Source: Collinsella sp. | Lineage (GTDB): Bacteria; Actinomycetota; Coriobacteriia; Coriobacteriales; Coriobacteriaceae | Assembly (NCBI GenBank): GCA_019414205.1 | Contig: DXML01000011.1 | Coordinates: 62,001-126,000 of the forward strand | DNA length: 64,000 nt | Direction: 5' to 3' | Shown: in pieces, positions 32,712-41,342 of the stretch | Numbering within the stretch: position 1 is the first letter of the stretch | Layout of the letters: each line of letters starts with the position of its first letter | Translations under genes and position numbers: made by a program | The notes under the pieces: generated by a model | Seen by the model: the letters and a program-made list of their open reading frames with translations, nothing else | The model's database searches: none | What the model was told of the DNA's origin: nothing

Positions 32712-34406
32712 CTACTTGCGGTGCGCGCGATAGAACTCGATGAGCGCCTGGGTCGAAGCGTCCTGCTCGGCCTTGGCGGCATCGTCGTGGAAGGCCGGGG
32801 TGATCTGCTTGGCAAGCTGCTTGCCCAGCTCGACGCCCCACTGGTCGTAGGAGTCGATGCCCCAGACCGTGCCCTCGACAAACGTAATGTGCTCGTACAG
32901 GGCGATGAGCTCGCCGAGCGCGACCGGGGTCAACGTGTCGCCGAAGATCGAGGTCGTCGGACGGTTGCCCTCAAAGCAGCGGGCCGGGACGATCTGCTCG
33001 GGCGTGCCCTCGGCGCGCACCTCATCGGCCGTCTTACCAAAGGCGAGTGCCTTGGTCTGGGCCAGGAAGTTGCCCAGGAACAGCTCGTGGACATCCTGGC
33101 CGCTGTCGGTTGCGGGGTTGGCAGTGTTGGCGAAAGCGATAAAGTCGGCCGGGACCACCACGGTGCCCTGGTGCAGCAGCTGGTAGAAGGCGTGCTGGCC
33201 GTTGGTGCCGGGCTCGCCCCAGAAGATCTCACCGGTATCGGAGGTCACAGCGCTGCCGTCCCAGCGGACATGCTTGCCGTTGGACTCCATGGTGAGCTGC
33301 TGCAGGTAGGCCGGGAAACGGTGCAGGTACTGGCAGTACGGAAGCACGGCGTGGCTCTTGGAGCCGAAGAAGTTGACGTACCAGACGTTGAGCAGGCCCA
33401 TCAGCGCGACGGCGTTGTTCTCGAGCGGGGTGTTGCAGAAGTACTCGTCGATGGCGTGGAAGCCCTCGAGGAACTGCTGGAAGCGCTCGGGGCCGAGCAC
33501 GACGATCAGCGACAGGCCCACGGCGGAGTCGACGGAGTAGCGGCCGCCGACCCAGTTCCAGAAACCAAAGGCGTTAGCGGGGTCGATGCCGAAGGCCTCG
33601 ACCTTCTCGAGTGCGGTGGAAACGGCGACGAAGTGCTTTGCCACGGCCTCGGCGTTCTGCTCATCGGAGCCGTCGATGGCGCCCTGAGCCTTGAGCTGCT
33701 CGAGCATCCAGGTCTTGACCTCACGGGCGTTGGTGAGGGTCTCGAGCGTGGTGAAGGTCTTGGAGACGATGATCACGAGCGTGGTCTCGGGATCCAAACC
33801 CTTGAGCTTCTCGGCCTGGTCGTTGGGGTCGATGTTGGAGATATAGCGGCAGTCGATACCGGCGTCGGCATAGGGACGCAGGGCCTCGTAAGCCATGACC
33901 GGGCCCAAATCGGAGCCGCCGATGCCGATGGACACCAGGTGCTCGATCTTCTTGCCGGTAACGCCCTTCCACTCACCGGAGCGCACGCGCTCGGCGAAGG
34001 CATACATGCGGTCGAGAACCTCGTGCACGTCGGCGACGACGTCCTGGCCGTCGACGATGAGCTGGCCCTTCTCGCTTGCCGGGCGGCGCAGCGCGGTGTG
34101 CAGGACGGCGCGGTCCTCGGTGGTGTTGATGTGCTCGCCGGAGAACATGGCGTCGCGGCGCTCCTCGAGCTTCACCTCGCGGGCAAGATCGCACAGCAGC
34201 TTGACGGTCTCATCAGTCACCAGGTTCTTGGACAGGTCGAAGTGCAGGTCACCGGCGTCAAAGCTCAGCTTGTTCACGCGCTCTGCATCGGCGGCGAACC
34301 AGGCCTTGAGGTCGATACCCTCGGCCTCGAGCTTCTCCTGATGGGCCTCGAGCGCCTTCCAAGCGGCAGTCGACGTAGCATCGATAGGTGCGGCAACAGT
34401 TGCCAT
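32712..34406 (-). CDS. pgi: Glucose-6-phosphate isomerase
   Basis: A 564-aa long-form phosphoglucose isomerase that interconverts glucose 6-phosphate and fructose 6-phosphate in the cytoplasm. SIGIGGSDLGPVMAYEALR binds the phosphate, VIIVSKTFTTLET is the SKTFTT signature, GRYSVDSAVGLS and SNGKHVRWDGS follow, and the C-terminal GVELGKQLAKQI signature carries the catalytic Lys. GAGGAGG lies seven bases before the ATG at 34406. Standing alone, it would feed glucose 6-phosphate from the frl pathway into glycolysis. Confidence 0.96.
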   Translation of the reverse strand: MATVAAPIDATSTAAWKALEAHQEKLEAEGIDLKAWFAADAERVNKLSFDAGDLHFDLSKNLVTDETVKLLCDLAREVKLEERRDAMFSGEHINTTEDRAVLHTALRRPASEKGQLIVDGQDVVADVHEVLDRMYAFAERVRSGEWKGVTGKKIEHLVSIGIGGSDLGPVMAYEALRPYADAGIDCRYISNIDPNDQAEKLKGLDPETTLVIIVSKTFTTLETLTNAREVKTWMLEQLKAQGAIDGSDEQNAEAVAKHFVAVSTALEKVEAFGIDPANAFGFWNWVGGRYSVDSAVGLSLIVVLGPERFQQFLEGFHAIDEYFCNTPLENNAVALMGLLNVWYVNFFGSKSHAVLPYCQYLHRFPAYLQQLTMESNGKHVRWDGSAVTSDTGEIFWGEPGTNGQHAFYQLLHQGTVVVPADFIAFANTANPATDSGQDVHELFLGNFLAQTKALAFGKTADEVRAEGTPEQIVPARCFEGNRPTTSIFGDTLTPVALGELIALYEHITFVEGTVWGIDSYDQWGVELGKQLAKQITPAFHDDAAKAEQDASTQALIEFYRAHRK

Positions 34407-34533
34407 AGAGTCCTCCTCAGCATACGGGCGCACGCCTCCATGCGCCCGGACATTCAGATGCCACTATTCTAGCGCAGGTCAAGACTATAATCAGCGAGCG
34501 TTGCCAATCGGCCCCCAAACGGCAACCGACCAA

Positions 34534-34595
34534 AAAGGGACAGGTTTAATTTGGCAGGTCAAACGCTTTACCAATCAAAAATAACCTATCCCTTT
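34534..34595. repeat. Imperfect palindrome downstream of the Fe-ADH-like gene
   Basis: AAAGGGACAGGTTTAATTTGG and ACCAATCAAAAATAACCTATCCCTTT are imperfect complements. The element lies between the pgi start region and the stop of the next gene. A shorter relative, ACCTGCC-N7-GGCAGGT, lies at 35259-35279. Confidence 0.55.
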
Positions 34596-35130
34596 ATGCC
34601 AAATATTGGGCCGCAGCGCAGACGCTACCGAGCAACTCACGCAGAGGAGACCCGATGCCCTCCAGCAGTTCGGGCGCGATGATGGCAAAAACGGGAACCT
34701 CGCCGGCCCCCACGACGGCAGGCACTTTGCCCTCCGAGACGATACATCCATAAGGGGCAAAACCGTCTTCGCCGGCATCGAGTACGGCCATGCGACGAGC
34801 GAGTTCGCGCGCAAAGCCCGCCGTATCGGCATCGCCGATCGCCAGGACAAAGTCCACGCCCTCATCGGTCGCCAGGGCTACGGCCTCATCGACCAAATCG
34901 TCTCCCCCGTCGCCCCCGACCAAGCCGCAGCGGAAAAGCACACGCTCGAGCAGGGCGCGATCGAGCGAGCCCAGCGCCGCCGAAACGAGCTCATCACGCG
35001 TGTGCTTGTCGCCTCCCAGCACGACCAGTGCCTTGGTGCCGCCATAGTGGGCAACCAATCGCCCGCACCAGCGAGCCACATCCCCATCCGCAACCAAGCG
35101 CGTCGGCATACCAAACCCATAGTTGACCAT
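34594..35130 (-). CDS. Short protein resembling the N-terminal domain of Fe-dependent alcohol dehydrogenases
   Basis: A 178-aa protein. YGFGMPTRLVADGDVARWC, then TKALVVLGGDKHTRDELV, then EGVDFVLAIGDADTAGFAREL follow the order of a BDH-type Fe-ADH NAD-binding domain (family: YNPTRLIFG..., KVLLVYGG..., DFILAVGGGS). The GGGS loop is changed to GDAD, and the whole metal-binding C-terminal half is absent. It is therefore probably not a dehydrogenase; it may be a remnant that still folds. The ATG at 35130 with GTGGGG is preferred over one at 35181. Confidence 0.55.
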   Translation of the reverse strand: MVNYGFGMPTRLVADGDVARWCGRLVAHYGGTKALVVLGGDKHTRDELVSAALGSLDRALLERVLFRCGLVGGDGGDDLVDEAVALATDEGVDFVLAIGDADTAGFARELARRMAVLDAGEDGFAPYGCIVSEGKVPAVVGAGEVPVFAIIAPELLEGIGSPLRELLGSVCAAAQYLA

Positions 35131-35280
35131 TATCCCCACAACCCTTCCGTGCTTTATGGTGGTATCAATCGTTAGCCTCATGCTACGAAGCGAGCTTTTC
35201 CGAGCTGTTACGCACTCTTTAGGGCTGCGTTAAAAACCCGATGCAGCCGCACGACCATACCTGCCAAAAAGGGGCAGGTT

Positions 35281-35339
35281 TTGACGGTGTCCGGTCGAGC
35301 AGGTATTATCGAACAGGTATTCGGTAAGAACATGTGTTT
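35281..35339 (+). promoter_or_regulatory. SOS promoter with two LexA-like boxes
   Basis: -35 TTGACG (35281-35286) and -10 TATTAT (35304-35309) with a 17-bp spacer. Immediately downstream are CGAACAGGTATTCG (35310-35323; one mismatch to CGAAC-N4-GTTCG) and GAACATGTGTTT (35328-35339; one mismatch). Both lie between transcription start and the ribosome-binding site of the polymerase gene. Confidence 0.75.
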
Positions 35340-35353
35340 GATGGGAGGCTCGG

Positions 35354-36859
35354 ATGGAGCACGAGCAGCACACCTACATCTGCATCGACCTCAAGACGTT
35401 TTATGCCAGCGTCGAGTGCGTCGATCGTGGGCTCGATCCGCTCACCACCAACCTGGTCGTTGCCGACGAATCGCGCGGACGCACGACCATCTGTCTCGCT
35501 ATCACGCAGACCATGAAGGACCTCGGGATACACAACCGCTGCCGTCTATTCGAGATTCCCGACGGCATCGACTACATCAAAGCAGTGCCGCGCATGCAGC
35601 ACTACATGGAGGTGTCGGCGCAAATCTACGGCGTCTATCTGGAATACGTCAGCCCCCAGGACGTGCACGTCTACTCCATCGATGAGTGCTTTATCGACGT
35701 GACGCCCTATCTGGACCTTTATCACACCGATGCCGAAGGGTTCGCCTGCATGTTGCGCGACGAGGTCTTGGGGCGCACCGGCATCACGGCGACGGTCGGT
35801 ATCGGCCCCAACCTATTCCAGGCCAAGGTGGCGCTCGACATCACCGCCAAGCACGTAGCCAGCCGCATTGGCGTACTCGACGACGAGATCTTTCGCAAGG
35901 AGATCTGGCCCCATCGCCCCATCACCGACATCTGGGGCATCGGCCCCGGCGTGGCGGCCCGTCTCGAGAAATACGGCGTCTACGACCTGATGGGCGTCGC
36001 CGCACTCGACGAGAACCTGCTCTACGACGAACTCGGCGTCAATGCCGAATATCTCATCGACCACGCCTTCGGGCGCGAGCCGACAACCATCGCCGATATC
36101 CAAGCCTATCGCCCGCAAGCGACCTCGACCACCACAGGACAGGTGCTCTCGAAGGGCTATGCCTACGAGCAGGCCTACACCGTCTTGCGCGAAATGGTCG
36201 ACAACGCCGTGTTGGATCTAGTCGATAAGCACGTGGTCTGCGACAGCATCTCGCTCTTTGTGGGCTACGCGAGCGAGCGCGCCGACATACGCCGGCTCAA
36301 CGCCAGCGGCACGGCGCAGTATATAGACGGCTGCGGACACCTGCGCTCGAGCACATCGAGCATCGAACCCACCGCAACTGCCGGCCCCGAGCTCGCGCCC
36401 CGTGCTCCCAAGCCCGTCCAGCGCGATGACGAAAGGCGTCGTCTGGTGCGCGAAGCGCAGGCAATCGATGGCATCTTTGTGGGCGAACACGGCGGCAAAC
36501 CGCGTGGTGGCTATGCCGCGCTCTTTGCGCACTCCAACGCCTCGCGAAAGCTGCCCGAGCGCACTAATTCGTTTAAGAAGATCATGGGGTATTTCGATGA
36601 CCTTTGGGCACAAACAGTCGATCCCAAACGACCGGTCAAGCGCATCAACCTTGGATTTGGCAACCTCATGCCCGAGGAATTTACCACCATCGATCTGTTC
36701 AGCGATATCGAGGCCGATGAGCGCGAGCGCGACCTGGCGCGCGCCGTCCTGGCCGTGAAAGGCAAGTACGGCAAGAACGCGCTCGTCAAGGGATTAAGCT
36801 TTACCGCCGGCGCCACCGCGCGCGAACGCAACGACCAAGTTGGAGGACACCGTGCCTAA
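35354..36859 (+). CDS. Y-family translesion DNA polymerase (UmuC/DinB-like)
   Basis: A 501-aa polymerase of the ImpB/MucB/SamB family. The palm motif CIDLKTFYASVECVDRG gives the first catalytic Asp, and VYSIDECFIDVT gives the Asp-Glu pair. ITDIWGIGPGVAARLEKYG is the helix-hairpin-helix thumb, and a little-finger domain follows. The insertion of about 90 residues near 315-400 is common in the Gram-positive UmuC/YqjW/UvrX-like group. It would copy past DNA lesions. Two LexA boxes in front agree with SOS control. The stop overlaps the yolD-like start by 8 bp. Confidence 0.9.
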   Translation: MEHEQHTYICIDLKTFYASVECVDRGLDPLTTNLVVADESRGRTTICLAITQTMKDLGIHNRCRLFEIPDGIDYIKAVPRMQHYMEVSAQIYGVYLEYVSPQDVHVYSIDECFIDVTPYLDLYHTDAEGFACMLRDEVLGRTGITATVGIGPNLFQAKVALDITAKHVASRIGVLDDEIFRKEIWPHRPITDIWGIGPGVAARLEKYGVYDLMGVAALDENLLYDELGVNAEYLIDHAFGREPTTIADIQAYRPQATSTTTGQVLSKGYAYEQAYTVLREMVDNAVLDLVDKHVVCDSISLFVGYASERADIRRLNASGTAQYIDGCGHLRSSTSSIEPTATAGPELAPRAPKPVQRDDERRRLVREAQAIDGIFVGEHGGKPRGGYAALFAHSNASRKLPERTNSFKKIMGYFDDLWAQTVDPKRPVKRINLGFGNLMPEEFTTIDLFSDIEADERERDLARAVLAVKGKYGKNALVKGLSFTAGATARERNDQVGGHRA

Positions 36860-37277
36860 ACCCAAACAACAGCCCGTGCGCCCGCCGACCGCCTTCGAGC
36901 GCCTGGCGGACCCCGAGGGCAGGCGCCGCGCCGCCGACCCCAAGCTCACTGCCAACGGTGCCGTGCGCGCCAACCGCGCCGCGCAGTTTATGCCCTTTGC
37001 CGCCCTCACGGGATACTACGAACTCGTGCGCAAGCAGGAAATCACCGTCGAGTCAAAACGTGAGCTCACGGAAGAAAAAGCCCTCGTACTTTCTAAAAAG
37101 CTCGAGGGTCTCAAACGTGGCGACTTGGTTCGTGTCACCTATTACGATACATACGGCTATCGCAGCCGCACCGGCATCCTCGACGAGGCGCTCCCCGCCT
37201 TCAAGCTCCTCAAGCTCCGAGACATCGTCATCGACTTCGACGACATCCAAGACATCGAACTGCGCGGACGAGCCTAG
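36852..37277 (+). CDS. YolD-like protein
   Basis: A 141-aa protein with the YolD-like core RAAQFMPFAALTGYYELV and a C-terminal small beta-domain (GDLVRVTYYDTYGYR...LLKLRDIVIDFDDIQDIEL). YolD-like proteins are encoded next to Y-family polymerases in Gram-positives and are thought to play the UmuD-like accessory part, although their mechanism is open. The GTG at 36852 with GGAGG and an 8-bp overlap with the polymerase stop shows translational coupling. Confidence 0.85.
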   Translation: MPKPKQQPVRPPTAFERLADPEGRRRAADPKLTANGAVRANRAAQFMPFAALTGYYELVRKQEITVESKRELTEEKALVLSKKLEGLKRGDLVRVTYYDTYGYRSRTGILDEALPAFKLLKLRDIVIDFDDIQDIELRGRA

Positions 37278-37303
37278 CCAAGGAAGCGCATCCAGGGCGG
37301 CGC

Positions 37304-37687
37304 TTACAGCGTCATGACGTAGTAGCCCGCGTCTTTCACGGCCGTCTCGAGGACACCACGATCAACCGGCTGCTTAGAGCGCACGCGTGCCGTGTGGTCC
37401 GCATACGTCACCGTTGCCCACACGCCATCCAGCGCATTGAGGGCATTGGCTACGTTCTGAGCGCAGCCGTCACAGCTCATGCCGCCGATGAGCAGCTCAT
37501 CGCTATAGGGATAGTGTGACGCATCGGTATCCACCACAACAACCTTTTTGGCCTTCTTGCCGCTCGTACCATCGCTGCAGCAACTCTTCCCGTGTGTCGA
37601 AGCGGCAATGCGACGCAGTCCAAAAAACATGCCGACGGCAATGACGGCCAGCACGATGAGATTCGCAGGGTTGAGCAAGTCACTCAT
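37304..37687 (-). CDS. Membrane-anchored heavy-metal-associated (HMA) domain protein
   Basis: A 127-aa protein. One transmembrane helix (IVLAVIAVGMFFGLRRIA) comes first, then a Cys pair (KSCCSDG) and Lys-rich linker, then an HMA domain with the metal-binding loop GMSCDGCAQNV and a C-terminal ETAVKDAGYYVM. It resembles a CopZ-type copper chaperone tethered to the membrane. GGGGAG lies six bases before the ATG at 37687. A CsoR-like palindrome 30 bp upstream supports copper control. No copper ATPase gene is in the window. Confidence 0.8.
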   Translation of the reverse strand: MSDLLNPANLIVLAVIAVGMFFGLRRIAASTHGKSCCSDGTSGKKAKKVVVVDTDASHYPYSDELLIGGMSCDGCAQNVANALNALDGVWATVTYADHTARVRSKQPVDRGVLETAVKDAGYYVMTL

Positions 37688-37716
37688 GCGCTCCCCTTTC
37701 AAGTAGCACTATCTAG

Positions 37717-37733
37717 ATACCCCCATGGGGTGT
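37717..37733 (-). promoter_or_regulatory. CsoR-like operator upstream of the HMA gene
   Basis: ATACCCCCATGGGGTGT is a near-palindrome of the C-tract/G-tract type bound by copper-responsive CsoR repressors. It is 30 bp before the start codon of the HMA protein. Confidence 0.55.
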
Positions 37734-37795
37734 CCCCATCTTAACCCAAAATCATGTCTGTTCGGTCAATTAGTTTCCCTCTTCAAACTTTTTTG

Positions 37796-37838
37796 TTGAC
37801 CATGGCTTACTTTCGTGTATAAGTTTTCCTAGGCTAAC
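37796..37838 (+). promoter_or_regulatory. Promoter and DtxR-like iron box for the DUF3793-flavodoxin operon
   Basis: -35 TTGACC (37796-37801) and -10 TATAAG (37818-37823) with a 16-bp spacer. The palindrome GTTTTCCTAGGCTAAC (37823-37838) at the start site shares the TAGGCTAAC core with IdeR/DtxR iron boxes. Confidence 0.6.
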
Positions 37839-37861
37839 AGTTTAGATCCGTAAGGAGCGCC

Positions 37862-38566
37862 GTGACTCGAACCATAGACATCCCAACGTTTCAGGCAGCG
37901 GTCGTGCGCAACTGCTCTCCCACGCTCGCGGGCATCAAGCCGGCATCGCTCTTTACCTATCCAGGCACCTACGCCCACGAGAACGGCTCGACCACAACCG
38001 AAACCATCGCAGAACGCCGAGCACGCCTGCTCAACGTTATCGCCCAGTGCAATCGCGAGCTTGACCCGCTCGGCATCCACCTGAGTGTTTTGGTCTGGCG
38101 GCCCTGCGGAGCACTCGTGTACGTGTACCGAGCCAAAAGCCTCGCCACCTATTTCGCAGACCCTCGCGTCCAAACGGCGCTCACCTCGGAAGGCTACGAC
38201 ACGAGAGACCTTTCGGCATGCCTTGTGCATTTGGCATCACGCATCACGCTCGCGAGCAATAACGTCGCGGAATGCGCCTGCAGCCAGACTCGATGCGCAC
38301 TACCCCAGCAAGCTAGCTGCAGCAAAGACTGCACCTGCGAGTTTCCGCACGAAATAGGCTACTTCCTTGGATATCCCTACGACGACGTGCACGAGTTTAT
38401 CGTCCAGCGCGGCGAGAACTACAAGGTCTTTGGGGCCTGGAAGGTCTACGCAAATGTCGAGCAGGCGCTTGCGACGTTTGATGCCTACCGTGCCTGCACC
38501 CAATACTTCACTTTTATCTATCAGCAGGGCTGCAGCCTGGCGCAACTTGCCCAGGCAACCCGATAG
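37862..38566 (+). CDS. DUF3793 family protein
   Basis: A 234-aa soluble protein typical of anaerobes. PASLFTYPGTY near the N-terminus, ELDPLGIHLSVLVWRPCGALVYVYR in the middle and FPHEIGYFLGYPYDDVHEFI in the second half are the DUF3793 hallmarks. A Cys-rich insert (about residues 139-160, seven Cys) could bind metal. The family has no proven function; its genes recur next to flavodoxin and ferrous-iron transport genes, as here. The GTG at 37862 has AAGGAG. Confidence 0.85.
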   Translation: MTRTIDIPTFQAAVVRNCSPTLAGIKPASLFTYPGTYAHENGSTTTETIAERRARLLNVIAQCNRELDPLGIHLSVLVWRPCGALVYVYRAKSLATYFADPRVQTALTSEGYDTRDLSACLVHLASRITLASNNVAECACSQTRCALPQQASCSKDCTCEFPHEIGYFLGYPYDDVHEFIVQRGENYKVFGAWKVYANVEQALATFDAYRACTQYFTFIYQQGCSLAQLAQATR

Positions 38567-38611
38567 AACGTACAAGCCGCGGCAAGCGCCGCACGACCGA
38601 AAGGACAAAAC

Positions 38612-39031
38612 ATGAGCAAGATCGCCGTCGTCTACTGGAGCGGCACGGGCAATACCGAGGCCATGGCAAACCTCGTCGCCGAAAGCGCCACGTCCGCGGG
38701 GGCCGAGACTGAGGTCATCCCCTGCGCCGACTTCTCTGCCGACAAGGCCGCCGAATATGATGCCTTCGCCTTCGGCTGCCCCGCCATGGGCTCCGAGGAG
38801 CTTGAGTATGACGAGTTTCAGCCTATGTGGGACGAGGTCAAGGAGACCCTCGGCGACAAGAAGGTCGTCCTCTTTGGCTCCTATTCGTGGGCCGAGGGCG
38901 AGTGGATGGACAACTGGAAGGCCGACGCCGACGAGGCCGGCGTCAACGTCGTGGACTCCGTCATTTGCTACGATGCGCCCGACGATGAGGGCGAGGCGGC
39001 CTGCAAGGCCCTCGGAGCCGAGCTCGCGTAA
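38612..39031 (+). CDS. Flavodoxin (short-chain)
   Basis: A 139-aa FMN-binding electron carrier. The phosphate loop is VVYWSGTGNTEAMA; FAFGCPAMGSEELEYDEF and FGSYSWAEGEWMDNW are the aromatic loops around the isoalloxazine ring. Flavodoxin replaces ferredoxin under iron limitation, which fits the iron-box-like promoter in front of the operon. The gene starts 45 bp after the DUF3793 stop. It could serve NrdG, encoded elsewhere in this window, or other radical SAM enzymes. Confidence 0.92.
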   Translation: MSKIAVVYWSGTGNTEAMANLVAESATSAGAETEVIPCADFSADKAAEYDAFAFGCPAMGSEELEYDEFQPMWDEVKETLGDKKVVLFGSYSWAEGEWMDNWKADADEAGVNVVDSVICYDAPDDEGEAACKALGAELA

Positions 39032-39080
39032 CGAAACCAGGCCTCCAAAAGAGCCTGTATCACAGCGCATCCCCATCCCT

Positions 39081-39126
39081 ACAAAAGAGCGGGGGCTGGA
39101 TTCAAGTCCAGCCCCCGCTCTTTTGT
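39081..39126. terminator. Bidirectional intrinsic terminator
   Basis: Twenty-base perfect stem around a TTCAAG loop, with AAAA on one side and TTTT on the other. It serves the flavodoxin operon and the convergent ABC transporter operon. Confidence 0.92.
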
Positions 39127-39147
39127 AACGGCAGTTACATCAACCGG

Positions 39148-39900
39148 CTACGAGATATTTCCCAAGAACGCCTTGGTGCGCTCGCTCTTGGGGTGGTCGA
39201 AGACCTCGCTCGGCGTACCCTCTTCCACAATGACGCCGCCGTCCATAAAGACGACGCGGTCGGCGACATCGCGGGCAAAGCCCATCTCGTGCGTCACGAC
39301 GATCATGGTCATGCCGTCGCGTGCCAGGTCGCGCATGACACCCAGGACGTCGCGCACGAGCTCGGGGTCGAGCGCCGAGGTGGCCTCGTCAAAGAGCATG
39401 ACGTGCGGGTTCATCGACAGGGCGCGGGCGATGGCAACGCGCTGCTGCTGACCGCCCGAGAGCTGGCTCGGCATAAAGTCGATACGCTCGGCAAGACCGA
39501 CCTTGGTCAGCTCCTCGACGGCAATCTTCTCGGCCTCTTCCTTGCTGCGCTTGAGCACCTTCTGCTGCGCGAGCATGACGTTCTTTTTGACTGAGAGGTG
39601 CGGGAACAAATTGAACTGCTGGAACACCATACCCAGATGCGTGCGCACCTTGTTAAGATCGACGCCCTTGGCGCACACGTCCACACCCTCAACGACAATC
39701 GAGCCACTCGTGGGATTCTCAAGACGGTTGATGCAGCGAAGCATCGTCGACTTACCCGAGCCCGAGGGACCCAGAACTACGACGACCTCGCCCTTGTGCA
39801 CATCCAGATCGATATCGCGCAGGACCACGTTATCGCCAAAGGCCTTCTGGAGGTTCTTGATGCTGACGACGACCTCGTTCGAGTTATTGGTTTCGCTCAT
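39148..39900 (-). CDS. glnQ: Polar amino-acid ABC transporter, ATP-binding protein
   Basis: A 250-aa ATPase. VVVLGPSGSGKST is Walker A, SQLSGGQQQRVAIARAL the signature, and HVMLFDEATSALD Walker B, followed by the switch His in VVTHEMGFA. It energises the permease encoded 12 bp upstream in the same operon. GlnQ/ArtP-type ATPases serve glutamine, glutamate, arginine or cystine importers; the substrate is set by the binding protein and is not known here. Confidence 0.93.
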   Translation of the reverse strand: MSETNNSNEVVVSIKNLQKAFGDNVVLRDIDLDVHKGEVVVVLGPSGSGKSTMLRCINRLENPTSGSIVVEGVDVCAKGVDLNKVRTHLGMVFQQFNLFPHLSVKKNVMLAQQKVLKRSKEEAEKIAVEELTKVGLAERIDFMPSQLSGGQQQRVAIARALSMNPHVMLFDEATSALDPELVRDVLGVMRDLARDGMTMIVVTHEMGFARDVADRVVFMDGGVIVEEGTPSEVFDHPKSERTKAFLGNIS

Positions 39901-39912
39901 GATAGGACCTCC

Positions 39913-41274
39913 TTACAGACCGGCGATGTGATCGGCGGGCGTCGCGACGACCTGTCCGGCGCTCTTGGCGGGACGCTTCTTCTTAGTTTCGGCCGTGCCC
40001 AAAAGCCTTGCCTCAAGGCCGCTCACCAAGCGAGCGAGCGGCAGGGTGATGACCAGATAGAACAGGGCGGCAACCACGTACGGTGTAATGGAGCCCGTCG
40101 TGGCCACGATGGTACGGGCGTTCATGACGATTTCGACCACACCCACGGCGGCAAGCAGCGACGTATCCTTGTAAAGCAAGATAAACTCGCTGGTCAGCGT
40201 AGGCAAAACATTGCGGAACGTCTGTGGAATCATAACGTAGAGCAGCGTCTGGAAGGCATTCATGCCCAGAGAGCGAGCAGCCTCGTTTTGGCCCTTGGGG
40301 ATCGATTGAATACCGGCACGGAAGATCTCGCACAGGTACGCAGACGAGTTCATGGCCATGACGATAACGCCCAAAACATAGTCGTCCACCTTGACGCCGG
40401 CCAACGGCAGACCGAAGAACGCGATATAGATCTGCAGGAACGCCGGCGTACCGCGAATGATATTCACGTAGATGCCGGCGAGGCAGCGCAGGATGCGCGA
40501 CTTGGAGATGCGCATAAGCGACAGGGCAAAGCCAAAGGGAATTGCCAGCGGAAACGCCACGAGCACGATCGAAAGCGACATAAGGAAGCCCTTGAAGACG
40601 ATCGGCAGGCTCTGGACCAAAATGACCGGGTTCAGGAACAGGCGCAGGAACATATTGGAGTTCCACGCCTCGACCCACGGCTGCTCCTTAAGGTCGGCCA
40701 GGAAGTTATCGAAGGCCGTCACGCCCTTGATCTCCACCGACGGAATCTTGGAGATCTTCTTGGTCGAACCGTCGGCGAGCGTATAGGTGCCGCTAAAGGC
40801 CTCATCGCCGCCCTCGACGGGAAACGTCACACCGTAAACCTCGACGCGGAAATAGCCGCCGGAAGGCGCCGTCTCGCCAAAGTCAATCTTGAGCGTCTGG
40901 CCGTCAGCCTTGCACGTGGGCTTCATGGGCGTACGATCCATGAGGTCCTCGCCCGAGAGCATCGTCAATCGCGTGTCATCGGTACCAAACGTCGTGCCGT
41001 CGACAAACGTCAGCGAAAGACCGCTCAGCTCCTCGTCGGCATCGGCCTGAACTTCCCAAGTGATGCGCGTCTCGGTGCCGCCGACCACATCGCTACCCGA
41101 ACCGGTATTGGGTCGGGCGGTAATCTTTGCGGTCTCAAGCGCCTGGGCGGTCGTGGGCACGCAGGCCCCCGCGCATACCAGGGCGAGCGCCACAGCCAGG
41201 GCACAGGCCAGCTTTTGGAGCATCGAGGGCAGTGGAAAACGCTGCTCCGCGGCCCCTTTGTTCAGTCGAGACAA
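39913..41274 (-). CDS. Amino-acid ABC transporter permease with N-terminal extracytoplasmic domain
   Basis: A 453-aa protein. The C-terminal ~230 residues are a HisM/GlnP-type permease, with FGFALSLMRISKSRILR, NIIRGTPAFLQIY and the EAA loop EAARSLGMNAFQTLLYVMIP. In front of it is a signal-peptide-like helix (LACALAVALALVCAGACV) and about 160 residues of beta-rich extracytoplasmic sequence ending in NFLADLKEQPW. Ordinary GlnP fusions carry a periplasmic-binding domain; this one does not look like one. The start is probably the TTG at 41274 (GGAG six bases away); the frame runs open to 41379 through a hairpin. Confidence 0.85.
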   Translation of the reverse strand: MSRLNKGAAEQRFPLPSMLQKLACALAVALALVCAGACVPTTAQALETAKITARPNTGSGSDVVGGTETRITWEVQADADEELSGLSLTFVDGTTFGTDDTRLTMLSGEDLMDRTPMKPTCKADGQTLKIDFGETAPSGGYFRVEVYGVTFPVEGGDEAFSGTYTLADGSTKKISKIPSVEIKGVTAFDNFLADLKEQPWVEAWNSNMFLRLFLNPVILVQSLPIVFKGFLMSLSIVLVAFPLAIPFGFALSLMRISKSRILRCLAGIYVNIIRGTPAFLQIYIAFFGLPLAGVKVDDYVLGVIVMAMNSSAYLCEIFRAGIQSIPKGQNEAARSLGMNAFQTLLYVMIPQTFRNVLPTLTSEFILLYKDTSLLAAVGVVEIVMNARTIVATTGSITPYVVAALFYLVITLPLARLVSGLEARLLGTAETKKKRPAKSAGQVVATPADHIAGL

Positions 41275-41342
41275 GGTGGCTCCTATCGTAGAAGTTGCCG
41301 GCAAAACGAGACGGAAACGCTCTCCGTCAAGAGAAGCGCAAA

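Noticed and set aside
34534..34595. Intrinsic terminator for the Fe-ADH-like gene
   Set aside because: The palindrome is imperfect and overlaps the stop codon of the gene, with no U tract in the needed place; recorded as a repeat instead.
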